This document shows, piece after piece, positions 9,108-18,600 of a stretch of DNA of 43,994 nt. Both the position numbers and the translations under genes were made by a program. Positions within the stretch are counted from its first letter, which is position 1, and each line of letters starts with the position of its first letter. This stretch comes from Oscillospiraceae bacterium (GTDB taxonomy: Bacteria; Bacillota; Clostridia; Oscillospirales; Acutalibacteraceae), in assembly GCA_015065925.1 (NCBI GenBank), contig SVPL01000015.1, positions 1-43,994 of the forward strand. Reading direction: 5' to 3'. The notes below the pieces were generated by a model that did not search any database, was not told the DNA's origin, and saw nothing but the letters and a program-made list of their open reading frames with translations.

Positions 9108-10781
9108 ATGTATAAATCCGATATTGAAATCGCACAAGAATGTGTGATGCAACCAATAACAGAAATTGCCAAAGCCGCTAATGTTGATGAAAAATACATT
9201 GAGCAGTACGGCAAATATAAAGCAAAAATTGATCCCGCACTCCTGAATGAAACCGACCGCGAAAACGGTAAGCTTGTTTTGGTAACGGCAATTACCCCCA
9301 CCCCCGCAGGTGAGGGTAAGACCACTACCACCATCGGTCTTGCAGATGGACTTAAAAAAATTGGCAAAAATGTTACAGTTGCCCTTCGTGAGCCTTCTCT
9401 TGGCCCCGTTTTTGGTGTTAAGGGCGGTGCCGCAGGCGGCGGTTACGCTCAGGTTGTACCTATGGAGGACATTAACCTTCATTTCACAGGTGACTTCCAC
9501 GCAATCGGCGCCGCAAACAATCTTCTTGCCGCAATGCTTGATAACCACATTCAGCAGGGCAATGCTTTGGGTATTGATGTTAAAAAAATCACCTGGAAGC
9601 GTTGCGTGGATATGAACGACCGTCAGCTTAGAAATGTTATTGACGGTTTGGGCGGCAGAATGCAGGGTGTTCCCCGTGAGGACGGCTTTGACATTACCGT
9701 AGCTAGTGAAATTATGGCAGTTCTCTGCCTTTCCAATTCCATTACCGACCTTAAAGAGCGTCTTTCCCGCATAATTGTTGGCTACACCTATGACGATAAG
9801 CCCGTTACTTGCGGCGAGCTTAAAGCCGCAGGCGCTATGACTGCCCTTTTAAAGGATGCCATTAAGCCTAATCTTGTGCAGACCTTAGAAGGCACCCCCG
9901 CCTTTGTTCACGGTGGACCTTTTGCAAATATTGCTCACGGCTGTAACTCTGTAATGGCTACCAAGCTTGCCCTTAAAATGGGTGATTACGCTATTACCGA
10001 GGCAGGCTTCGGCGCAGACCTTGGCGCAGAAAAATTCCTTGATATTAAATGCCGTATGGCAGGGCTTACCCCCGATGCCGTTGTAGTTGTTGCCACCGTT
10101 CGCGCCCTTAAAATGCACGGCGGACTTGCTAAAACCGAGCTTGGCAATGAGGATTTAGTAGCTCTTGAAAAGGGTATTCCTAATCTTCTTCGCCATGTTT
10201 CCAACATTAAAAATGTATATAAGCTTCCCTGCGTGGTTGCCGTTAACCGTTTCCCCACCGATACCGATAATGAAATTGATTTCATCATTGCAAAGTGCAA
10301 GGAGCTTGGTGTAAACACCGTTCTTTCCAATGTTTGGGCAGATGGTGGCAACGGCGGTATCGACCTTGCTAAAGAGGTTGTTCGTCTTTGCGAGGAGGAA
10401 AAGGGCGATTTTACCTTCGCTTATGAATTGGATGGCACAATCGAAGAAAAAATCGAAGCCGTTGTTAAAAAGGTGTACGGCGGTGACGGTATAAACATTC
10501 TTCCCGCCGCTAAAAAGCAAATCGCACAGCTTACTGAGCTTGGCTTTGCTAATTGCCCTGTTTGTATGGCAAAAACACAGTACAGCTTCTCGGATGACCC
10601 CGCAAAACTCGGCGCACCCGAAGGCTTTACCGTAACCATTAAAAATGTTAAGGTTTCGGCAGGCGCAGGCTTTATAGTTGTGCTTACAGGCGATATTATG
10701 ACAATGCCTGGTTTACCCAAAGTACCCGCCGCAGAGAAAATTGATGTTGATGAAAACGGCAAAATCACAGGACTTTTTTAA
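9108..10781 (+). CDS. fhs: Formate-tetrahydrofolate ligase
   Basis: Fhs makes 10-formyl-THF from formate, THF and ATP, the donor used by PurN and AICAR transformylase. I place the start at ATG 9108 (557 residues, [12 protein letters not shown], as in the family), not at the in-frame GTG 9099, because AAAGGG at 9094-9099 then has normal spacing. The P-loop is [15 protein letters not shown], followed by [19 protein letters not shown] and [16 protein letters not shown]; the C-terminus has [13 protein letters not shown]. It lies 12 bases after purL, so it is the last gene of the operon. This coupling suggests that formate (for example from pyruvate formate-lyase) feeds purine carbons 2 and 8. Confidence 0.97.
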   Translation: MYKSDIEIAQECVMQPITEIAKAANVDEKYIEQYGKYKAKIDPALLNETDRENGKLVLVTAITPTPAGEGKTTTTIGLADGLKKIGKNVTVALREPSLGPVFGVKGGAAGGGYAQVVPMEDINLHFTGDFHAIGAANNLLAAMLDNHIQQGNALGIDVKKITWKRCVDMNDRQLRNVIDGLGGRMQGVPREDGFDITVASEIMAVLCLSNSITDLKERLSRIIVGYTYDDKPVTCGELKAAGAMTALLKDAIKPNLVQTLEGTPAFVHGGPFANIAHGCNSVMATKLALKMGDYAITEAGFGADLGAEKFLDIKCRMAGLTPDAVVVVATVRALKMHGGLAKTELGNEDLVALEKGIPNLLRHVSNIKNVYKLPCVVAVNRFPTDTDNEIDFIIAKCKELGVNTVLSNVWADGGNGGIDLAKEVVRLCEEEKGDFTFAYELDGTIEEKIEAVVKKVYGGDGINILPAAKKQIAQLTELGFANCPVCMAKTQYSFSDDPAKLGAPEGFTVTIKNVKVSAGAGFIVVLTGDIMTMPGLPKVPAAEKIDVDENGKITGLF

Positions 10782-10930
10782 ATTAGATATTTAAGGCAAA
10801 GCATTGAAGCTTGGATGACCGATTTTGCAGTTAATATCTTTTTTATTGCGGGATGGTTTTGATCTTTTGGCTAAACCTCGTTCCGCGCCCTGAAGGTGAA
10901 AGATAAATTGTATTTTTCGCGAGAGAATAA

Positions 10931-10963
10931 AAATCCCTTACCTTGATTGGTAGGGGATTTTTT
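10931..10963. terminator. Bidirectional terminator between fhs and the DUF4097 gene
   Basis: A 12-bp stem AAATCCCTTACC/GGTAGGGGATTT (one G-U pair) with loop TTGATT is followed by a T run on the + strand and flanked by an A run, so it can also end the facing minus-strand transcript. It lies between two convergent genes, where such a site is expected. Confidence 0.85.
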
Positions 10964-10984
10964 AGGTCTTGTTTAATGTTCAAG

Positions 10985-11947
10985 CTAAATAATGGTAAAG
11001 GTAATGTTTCCCGTAGAGGTTGTGACTTCGCATTTTCCGCCCGTTGTGCTTTTGGGAACATTTATATCGCCTGTAGATGACTCTGTGAAAAATATTTTGT
11101 CTGACAGTAGACTTCCCTTGACATTTCCCGTAGAGGTTTTTAAAAAAAGCTCTGAGGCATCGCATTTTTCAATATTAATATCTCCTGTGCTTCTTTTGGC
11201 AGAAAGCTTATTTTCCGCAATAACATTATTTAAAATAAGGTTGCCTGTACTACCATTCGATTCAATATTTTCACATTCAAGGTTAGAAAGTGTTGTATCG
11301 CCTGTTGTTGAGTTTAGTATAACATTGCCGTTGCAGATTGAATTTTCGGCAATAATGTCACCTGTGGAAACTGTAAGCTTAAGCCCGCCAGACGATACAT
11401 CCTTTAGCTTGATGTTGCCTGTGCTTGTTTTAATTTTAATTTCTCCCAGTGCCGAAGCATAGCAGTTTACATCACCCGTACTCTCAGAAATTTCAATTTC
11501 TTCAAAGGTAAAATCTTTTGGTACTTCAGCATTACCCGTGCTATTGCTTATTAAAAGCTTTCCGTATTTTTCTGCGGGAATATTTACGGTTATTTTTGGA
11601 GTGACAAAATTTATATTTATGTAATCATACCATTTTCTGGTATCAACCGTTTCTATAACAAGAGCGTTTTCCTTTACCGAAACAGAATGTTTAACCTTTG
11701 TTTCCTCATAACAAACAACCGATATTCGGGAGTCTTCTGAAGGAACAAAATGAATGTCCGCGGTTTTTGTGGATATTGATATATCTTTAAATTTTTCGCT
11801 GAGTTCATATTTATTTGTTTCAAATTTCACAGTAGATAATTTACTAAAATCCCATTTAAGCATAGTCATCGCTCCTAAAAAAATAATAGCTCCGATTAGT
11901 ATTAAAGAAGCTCCTATAATAAGCCAAATTTTTAGTTTTTTACTCAT
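10985..11947 (-). CDS. Membrane-anchored DUF4097-like beta-solenoid protein with ten STG repeats
   Basis: The 320-residue protein has a short basic start and one membrane segment (about residues 8-30), so the rest is probably outside. From about residue 140 the motif STG(N/D) or TTGD recurs ten times at roughly 17-21-residue steps, which points to a right-handed beta-solenoid with a stacked Ser-Thr-Gly ladder. This is the look of the DUF4097/putative adhesin family. GGAGGTCGTAAA precedes the ATG. The usual partners (PadR and DUF1700) are absent; instead an AraC gene lies 68 bases upstream on the same strand. Function is unknown; DUF4097 proteins are often linked to envelope stress. Confidence 0.8.
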   Translation of the reverse strand: MSKKLKIWLIIGASLILIGAIIFLGAMTMLKWDFSKLSTVKFETNKYELSEKFKDISISTKTADIHFVPSEDSRISVVCYEETKVKHSVSVKENALVIETVDTRKWYDYININFVTPKITVNIPAEKYGKLLISNSTGNAEVPKDFTFEEIEISESTGDVNCYASALGEIKIKTSTGNIKLKDVSSGGLKLTVSTGDIIAENSICNGNVILNSTTGDTTLSNLECENIESNGSTGNLILNNVIAENKLSAKRSTGDINIEKCDASELFLKTSTGNVKGSLLSDKIFFTESSTGDINVPKSTTGGKCEVTTSTGNITFTII

Positions 11948-11970
11948 TTTACGACCTCCTTTTTCCTTAG

Positions 11971-12009
11971 AAAACCTGGTTCAAATCTAAATGTTCCGGC
12001 TAAAAGGAA
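11971..12009. repeat. Solo copy of a 38-bp repeat shared with the element at 21.5 kb
   Basis: AAAACCTGGTTCA, a variable middle, then GGCTAAAAGGAA. The same 38-39-base sequence, with a few differences, forms the left end of the element at 21533 (reverse strand) and, less well conserved, its right end at 21786-21819. Here it lies alone between the AraC and DUF4097 genes and is flanked by TTTTCCTTAG/CTAAAAGGAAAA, which makes a larger imperfect palindrome. Confidence 0.55.
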
Positions 12010-12015
12010 AATAAA

Positions 12016-12834
12016 TTAAAAGTTAAGTTCAAATCTCGTTTCGGGTTCTAGTGATTTGTATTCGTTTTTTACCTGCTTTGGAGTTTTGCCCGTATGCTCC
12101 AAAAATCGTCTGTTAAAGCTTCTAAGCGTATTAAAACCAACCGCAAAAGCAATGTCGGTAATGCTCATATTTCCTTCCTTTAAAAGCATAGTTGCGTCAC
12201 GAATACGCAGATTGTTAATATATTCGGGTAGGCTTATGCCTATTTCTTTATTAAAAACATGGGAAATATAGTATTTGTTCATATGAATGTTTTGGGCTAT
12301 GCTATCCAGTGTTATGTTTTCGGTATAATGGTCGTTGCAGTACTGCAAAACCGTTTGCAAAGCCGTAAGGTGAGTTTTATCAACCTCTATGAAATCTATA
12401 TTTCTGAAAACATAGGATAAAATTACTCCTAAAGCATTTTCAATAATATTTTTTGAATATTCTATAGGATTGTTTATTTCGCAAAGTATTTGGTGGTATA
12501 GGCTAGAGAGCTTGTGCGATTCAAAGTCTACAATAGGCTCATTTGGAATATATTTCATAAATTTTTTATAAAATGACGGCATTGTTTTGGGGTCGAAAAT
12601 GAAAATCAAACAGTAATAGTCACCCAAATCATCGGTATAATAATGAACTTGGTTTGGAAAAGCAATAAATGCCTGACCTGCCGATAATATACCGCCCTTG
12701 TTATCTGCATAGGCGCGTGTTTGCCCCTTTATCATAATTACAAGCTCGATGTTAGTGTGTAAATGTTTTTCGAATTTCAACGAGGTTGAAGGACGACAAT
12801 GAATATTAGAAGTACGATTTTCAAAAAAAGCCAA
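12016..12834 (-). CDS. AraC-family transcriptional regulator with N-terminal cupin
   Basis: The 272-residue protein has an AraC-type sensing cupin (about residues 15-110: HLHTNIELVIMIKGQTRAY, FPNQVHYYTDD) and a C-terminal double helix-turn-helix (about 165-265: YTENITLDSIAQNIHMNKYYIS and GNMSITDIAFAVGFNTLRSFN). Proteins of this kind usually sense a sugar and activate nearby genes. The start appears to be TTG 12834-12832 with a weak AGAAAG site; no upstream ATG is in frame. It is divergent from the secreted-protein genes starting at 13101 and is their most likely regulator. DUF4097 follows on the same strand. Confidence 0.92.
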   Translation of the reverse strand: MAFFENRTSNIHCRPSTSLKFEKHLHTNIELVIMIKGQTRAYADNKGGILSAGQAFIAFPNQVHYYTDDLGDYYCLIFIFDPKTMPSFYKKFMKYIPNEPIVDFESHKLSSLYHQILCEINNPIEYSKNIIENALGVILSYVFRNIDFIEVDKTHLTALQTVLQYCNDHYTENITLDSIAQNIHMNKYYISHVFNKEIGISLPEYINNLRIRDATMLLKEGNMSITDIAFAVGFNTLRSFNRRFLEHTGKTPKQVKNEYKSLEPETRFELNF

Positions 12835-12969
12835 TGTTTTACCAACTTTCTGCTATAAATTAAACCATTTTGTAATAAAAAAGCAACTATTGTCTATTTT
12901 ATTCGTAGTTCTGTCTTGTAATATAACACATATTCGTTTAAAATACAAGTAGATAATCAAAATGTATAG

Positions 12970-13019
12970 ATTTTGCACAAAATTTGGCAAAGTTTTTGGT
13001 AATTTTAACCGCATATAAT
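12970..13019 (+). promoter_or_regulatory. Candidate AraC-activated promoter of the secreted-protein genes
   Basis: A good -10 box TATAAT lies at 13014-13019, but 17 bases upstream there is only AGTTTT instead of a -35 box. Just before it are two similar units, TTTTGCACAAAA and TTTGGCAAAG. A missing -35 with short direct repeats next to it is typical of promoters that need an activator, and an AraC gene is divergent here. This is inferred from layout only. Confidence 0.4.
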
Positions 13020-13100
13020 TGTAAAGTTTTAAAAACATAGTCAAATAATGCTTTATCTGTATTTTTGAAAATTTATTATTTATTTTTGGAGGTAATTGTT

Positions 13101-15536
13101 ATGAAAAAAGTTTTATCTGTAATTTTGGCACTTTTGCTCGTAGCTTCGTCTATGACAGCGATGCTTTTGACACCTGCATCGGCAGTGTCAGTAACAACAC
13201 CTGTTTTAACCGACCCTAATCTTGCTAAGGATTACACCGTTGCGAACGGCGATATAGTGGTTGATCCCAAATCAAGTCCTTGGCAAACAAACGAGGTGTA
13301 TGATTTTACCGACCCTGTTGAAACAATATACGGCAACTCGGGCGGAAGCATATATTCCTGGCGTTTTGGTACAACCGACAAGGTAGGAAAAAATATTATA
13401 AACGCCAATGGCTTAAAACCCAACACTACATATTATTTTTCTTATGTTTATGCCAGAGATTTTCAAATAGTCTTGGATGGTGTTAAGGATGCTGAGGGCA
13501 ACTATGTTTTTGAAGGCTTTACTGCTGATTCAGGGACTGTTGTATATCCCGAAGGGGTTACCGTTGCATCACTTTCAAACGATGGAAGAATAAAAAAGGT
13601 TGAATTTTATTTTACTACCAACGCTTCAACCGATTATGATATTGTTTTAAAAACCTGCAAAAGCTGGGCTAATGTAAACTGGAATTGGTCGCATGTAAGA
13701 CTGTCTGACCTTATGCTTGCCGAGTACGATAACAACCTTGCCGCCGATTATGAGTATAAGGAGGATGGCACGGGTAATATTGTTATTCCTGATAACGCCG
13801 GTTTGGTAGCCGATGCTGCTAATTCTAAAACCTATACCGTAAACGGCGGAAAAAGCTTTAGAATGAAGGGCGCAGCAACAAATGTTGAAGTGCCTATTAA
13901 AATCAAAGCAACAGGATTAAAAGCCAACACCGTTTACAATTTTTCTTGGGTATATGCAAACGATTATAAGGTTCAGGCTGCAACCGAAAACACCGTAGTT
14001 TATGTTAGTGATGTGGCAGAGGCTCAAAATATTGCTACTACCGTATCGGGCGTTGTCACTAAAAACATTTCAGGTGGTCAGGGCGCAGTGCTTTCCTCCT
14101 TTAGCTTTACCACCCTTGGCGCAGGTGACTATGAGATCAATCTTGTTTTTGCAAAGGGCTGGATGAACCCTGCCGACCCAACTAACGGAGATTGGGATTC
14201 TACCTATCTTTCAGATATTCGTCTTGTAGAGGCAGGTCAGTATGATAATCTTATAGCTGATTATACTATGGCAGGCGGTGAGATAACCTACCAAAACAAC
14301 GAAGGCATTTGGGATAAAGATAAGTATGGTGGTAGCTATTCAGGTTATTGGTGGAAACTCCCTTATATTCACTATGATTCTAACTTTGCCTTTAATATAA
14401 ATGTTAAAGCTGAGGATATAGAGCCAAATACATACTATATGTTCAGTTATAATTGTGGTTTGAATCTTTATACTCAAATAGATGCAGTAAAAACCACAGG
14501 CTTTACTGTTTTAAAGGATTTATCGGGTGAGGCTTCAAGCTCGGTTATTCTTAAAACAGGTGATAATATTGATAACTGTGTAATTACCCTTAGATATGCA
14601 AGACCCGGTTATCCGGAGGCTGATATAGACCCATATGCATCAGCCGTTATAGCTAACCTTAACCTTACAAAGCATACCGGAACCTACAGTGTGAGTGCAA
14701 CTACAAACGGTAACGGTACCTGCGAAGTTTCAAATGAAACTGCTCAGGTAGGCGATACTGTTACATTTACCGCTACCCCTAAATCGGGTGAGAATTTCAT
14801 TGGCTGGTATAATCCATACGGAAGCCTTTTAAGTGAGGATGCTATTTTTACCCATACTGTTTTTGATGATTTTTCTGCCGTTGCTAAATTCACTTCTATT
14901 GGAATAGAAAGTGCTATTATAATGACCGATAAAAACGGTAATCAGGGTAATGCCGCTATTTCTATTGCAGGTGGAAGCAGTACAGGTAAAAATGGTCTTA
15001 GAATTTACAATGCAATTACCAATGATCTTGCTGCAAACAACGTTGTTGAATTTGGTGCTATTGCAATTCGCAGTGAAGATATGTCACTTTTTGAAGTTGA
15101 CGATGTAAATGTTAGCATGATTGGCTCAAAAGGTGTTGGTCATGGTGTTGCATATCGTTCTCAGGTAACAAGCGTTGGTGATAAACTTCAGTCTAATGCA
15201 ATTTTGTGGGCAACTTTGGAAGATTCAAACGTATTCACATCATATCTCACCGGTATTTCACCTGAGCATTATGACGATGATTATCTAATACGTCCATATG
15301 CGATTTATATTGATAAGAATAATAATGAACAGGTTGTTTATGGCGATACTGTATCAGTAAGTATATTTGCAGTTGCAAACGCTATTGATAATCAAAGTAG
15401 TGATCGTGATGATCCTAATGCTGAAGCAGCTTTTAATCATTTTGTAATGAATACCGAAGAAACAAAGGCTGCTTATGAGCTCTGGTGTCAGAATGCAGGA
15501 GCCACACTTGGCGCTCTTTACAATAAAGAAGCATAA
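13101..15536 (+). CDS. Secreted protein with three copies of a beta-rich module, an InlB-like repeat and a novel C-terminal domain
   Basis: The start is ATG 13101, six bases after GGAGGTAA (811 residues). A signal peptide ends near residue 30 (LLTPASA). Three related modules of about 150-180 residues follow (about 38-210, 211-380, 381-525), marked by YYFSYVYARDF-like strands and an ending such as WSHVRLSDL. An InlB-like/Flg_new-type repeat follows near 528-598 (VGDTVTFTATPKSGENFIGWY). The last 210 residues form a domain with GLRIYNAI and VVEFGAIAIR that also appears, diverged, in the 1268-residue protein at 32.3 kb. No catalytic domain, TM anchor or sortase motif is seen. The modules are probably carbohydrate-binding or adhesive; this is inference. 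Confidence 0.82.
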   Translation: MKKVLSVILALLLVASSMTAMLLTPASAVSVTTPVLTDPNLAKDYTVANGDIVVDPKSSPWQTNEVYDFTDPVETIYGNSGGSIYSWRFGTTDKVGKNIINANGLKPNTTYYFSYVYARDFQIVLDGVKDAEGNYVFEGFTADSGTVVYPEGVTVASLSNDGRIKKVEFYFTTNASTDYDIVLKTCKSWANVNWNWSHVRLSDLMLAEYDNNLAADYEYKEDGTGNIVIPDNAGLVADAANSKTYTVNGGKSFRMKGAATNVEVPIKIKATGLKANTVYNFSWVYANDYKVQAATENTVVYVSDVAEAQNIATTVSGVVTKNISGGQGAVLSSFSFTTLGAGDYEINLVFAKGWMNPADPTNGDWDSTYLSDIRLVEAGQYDNLIADYTMAGGEITYQNNEGIWDKDKYGGSYSGYWWKLPYIHYDSNFAFNINVKAEDIEPNTYYMFSYNCGLNLYTQIDAVKTTGFTVLKDLSGEASSSVILKTGDNIDNCVITLRYARPGYPEADIDPYASAVIANLNLTKHTGTYSVSATTNGNGTCEVSNETAQVGDTVTFTATPKSGENFIGWYNPYGSLLSEDAIFTHTVFDDFSAVAKFTSIGIESAIIMTDKNGNQGNAAISIAGGSSTGKNGLRIYNAITNDLAANNVVEFGAIAIRSEDMSLFEVDDVNVSMIGSKGVGHGVAYRSQVTSVGDKLQSNAILWATLEDSNVFTSYLTGISPEHYDDDYLIRPYAIYIDKNNNEQVVYGDTVSVSIFAVANAIDNQSSDRDDPNAEAAFNHFVMNTEETKAAYELWCQNAGATLGALYNKEA

Positions 15537-15553
15537 TATAAATTTATAGTTTA

Positions 15554-15624
15554 GGGCGTATTTAGGTTAGTTGGTATGGAGAAATCGTACTTAATAATCT
15601 AAAACGCCCTTCCTTTTAAGTACA
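15554..15624 (+). promoter_or_regulatory. Intergenic leader with interleaved inverted repeats (possible pseudoknot or attenuator)
   Basis: Two pairings interlock in the 105-base gap. AGGGCGTATTTAG (15554-15566) pairs with CTAAAACGCCCT (15600-15611). GTACTTAA (15588-15595), inside that loop, pairs exactly with TTAAGTAC (15617-15624) beyond the first stem. The order A-B-A'-B' is that of an H-type pseudoknot, and the last arm lies eight bases before the GGGAG ribosome site of the next gene. It could also be a weak terminator (TTCCTTTT follows stem A). Confidence 0.45.
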
Positions 15625-15641
15625 ACCTTTGGGAGAACAAA

Positions 15642-18600
15642 ATGAAAAAAATTATTTCTGTGATGCTTGCCGCAGTATTAATTATAACTTCGGTGCTAAG
15701 CATATATATTACCGAAATAACGGCAGAATCCGTTAATGAAAAAATTAATCTGACCGACCCTAATCTTGCTAAGGATTACACCGTAGCAAACGGCGATATA
15801 GAGGTGGATGCTAACTCCAGTCCTTGGCAAACAGCCGGTGTGTATGATTATACCGATCCTAATGAAACAATATACGGTAGTTCGGGAGGAAGCGTATATT
15901 CCTGGCGTTTTGGTACCACAAATAATGTAGGAAAAAATATTATAAATGCAAACGGCTTAAAGCCGTATACCAAATATTACTTTTCCTATGTTTATGCAAG
16001 GGATTTTAATTTGGTGCTTGATGGCGTTAAGGATTCCGAGGGGGATTATGTCTTTGAAGGCTTTACTGCCGATTCAGGAACGGTAGTATATCCCGAAGGG
16101 GTTACCGTTGCATCACTTTCAAACGATGGAAGAATAAAAAAGGTTGAATTCTACTTTACTACCAATGCTTCAACCGATTATGATATTGTTTTAAAAACCT
16201 GCAAAAGCTGGGCTAATGTAAACTGGAATTGGTCACATGTAAGACTGTCTGACCTTGTTCTTTCAGAGTGTGGCGACAACCTTGCTGCCTACTATACAAG
16301 TGCAAATGGCGCTGTAAGCTGGACTTCAAATGCCGAGCCCCATTTTAAGGACGATAAATCAAAATCCCTTTTTGGCGGCTATGCCTGGGGCTTTGGAGTA
16401 AGCTCAACCGATGCCACAAAAAATAAGCTTGCATATGTTTATATAAAGGCGGCGGATTTAGAGCCTGACACAAATTACACCTTTAGTTATTATTATTCCG
16501 AGGATTTTATTGTAAAATATGAAAGCGTTAAAAATCCCTCGGGTCAGGTGGTTACCGATGTCACCACACCCATTGCCGATTATGTAGAGGGCTTTTCTAC
16601 CGCCCGCAAGGTTTCCTTTGATTTCAAAACCAATGCCGAGGGCGAATATTTAATCACCCTTAAAACGGCAAAGTATTTAAATAATATTCCTTGTAATTGG
16701 TCAAAAACGGTTTTATCGGATTTATGCCTTGTAAAGCAGGAAAGAGAGCTTTCTTACGGCAATATTGCCGAATTTTACAGCGGTAATCAATCAGGTCACG
16801 GCTCGGGCAACTTCACCTTCACCAATGTTGGCACGGTAAAGGCTGAAAATAGCCTGAAGGTAGAGGGCTTCAAGAGTGTTGCGTGGCGATTTGGATTAGA
16901 TAATACAAATAGTGAAGGCGATCCCAAGGATGCTCTTGCAAGTGAAAATAAGGCATATTTTTATCTTAAGCTTGAAAATCTTGAAGCAAATACCTCTTAC
17001 GATTTTTCCTTTGTTTACGGAATGGATTACATAGTAAAGCTTTTGGAGTCGGGAAAAATCACAAATATTGCCGATTCAAATGCGGTTGAATACTCAGCTC
17101 CCGTTACCACACAGTATACCACGGGCGACCGCACATATCAGGTAAAAACAACCTTCAAGACCACCACAGCAGGAGATTATATGGTTGTTTTGGAATCCTG
17201 TAAGGGTGCGGGTTATCGCAATGATTCTTGTTCCTGGGACTCCGTAACAATCGGCGATTTTTCTTTAAAACGCACAATAATCGACGGTGTAAGGGCAGAG
17301 GTTAAGGGTAGCTTTGGCGGTACTGCTACAAGCAATTTTAAGGATGGCTTGTACCCCAAAAAATCTACCATAACAGTTACTGCCACCCCCAAGGAGGGCA
17401 ACACCTTTGTCGGTTGGTATGATGATAATGATGCTTTGGTATCATCTGAAAATCCATATAGCTTTAAAACCGATAAATATTTTAATTTAACTGCAAAATT
17501 TACGGGAAATAATATGAACACCTACGATTATCTGTCCGATTTAGACTTTGACGGAACCTTTGAAAACGGTACCGTTTCGGGCTGGGCGGCAGAGGACCGT
17601 TGGGCAGGCTCAGATCAGTATGTACCCTCCGTTTGGTGTACCTTCAAGCGCACCAACACAGTCTCCTATGACGGTAACTATTCACTTAAGTTTGATGCTA
17701 ATCACCAGGCTTCATATCTTAAGCTGCAAAATCTTGTTCCGGAGTCGGATTACCGTATTTCATTTTACATTAATATGCCGGGCTACGCTCAAAACAGCAA
17801 GCTAGTCAGCTTTGGTATAACCAATGAGGATGGAACCATTTGGTCTACCGAAGGAAACTGGATTGCCGCAGGCTCGGGTTGGCATAGGGTGGATGCCTAT
17901 TTTAACAGCGGAAACCTTACCGAAGCACAGCTTAATTTCCATTATCAGGGCTATTCCTCGGTTGTTGACGGCAAAAATGTAGCTGATAAGTATTTTTATT
18001 TGGATAATCTTGAAATTTGTCAGTACAAAGCCAATAAAACAATTTTGAATTGGCAAGGAACCGCTGTTTTGGATGATGATTTCCTGGTTTTGGAAAATGA
18101 AGGGGATTTTGCCCGTCAAACCTTGGCTTTGGAGGAAAACTCCAAATATACCGTAAGCTTTAGCGCTATGGGTGAGGTTTTAGCGGCAATGTATGATATT
18201 CAAAGCTTCTTGCCAAGTGACGAAAACCTTATTACATCCCAAAGCAGTATGGCTACAAGCGCAGGCGACTGGAAGGAATATTCATTTGAATTCTTTACAA
18301 GTGAGCATAAAGCGGTCAACATTGCCTTTGTGGCATTGGATGAAAACGCCAAGGTAAAGGAAATTAGTATAACAAAAAACGATTCCGGTATGGGTGCTAT
18401 TGTGGAAAAGGTAGATTTTGAAACCTCAAGATTTGCCCTTAAAAACAGCGATAAAAATGTGTTTTCTATCTATAAAAAATCGTCTGATAGTGATAATAAT
18501 GTTTTTAGCGGAGATTATTCATTGCTTTTTAACGGCTCTGCCGCAGCTGAAAACACTCTATGCATTTTTGATGAAGCCTATCTATCCAATCAGGTAATTA

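Noticed and set aside
10985..11947. STG motifs as sortase or cleavage signals
   Set aside because: They recur at regular steps through the whole domain, with no C-terminal hydrophobic anchor, so they are structural repeats.
12853..13044. 63-codon minus-strand ORF between the AraC gene and the secreted-protein gene
   Set aside because: It runs through the promoter region, is AT-rich with biased residues, has no ribosome site and overlaps regulatory motifs.
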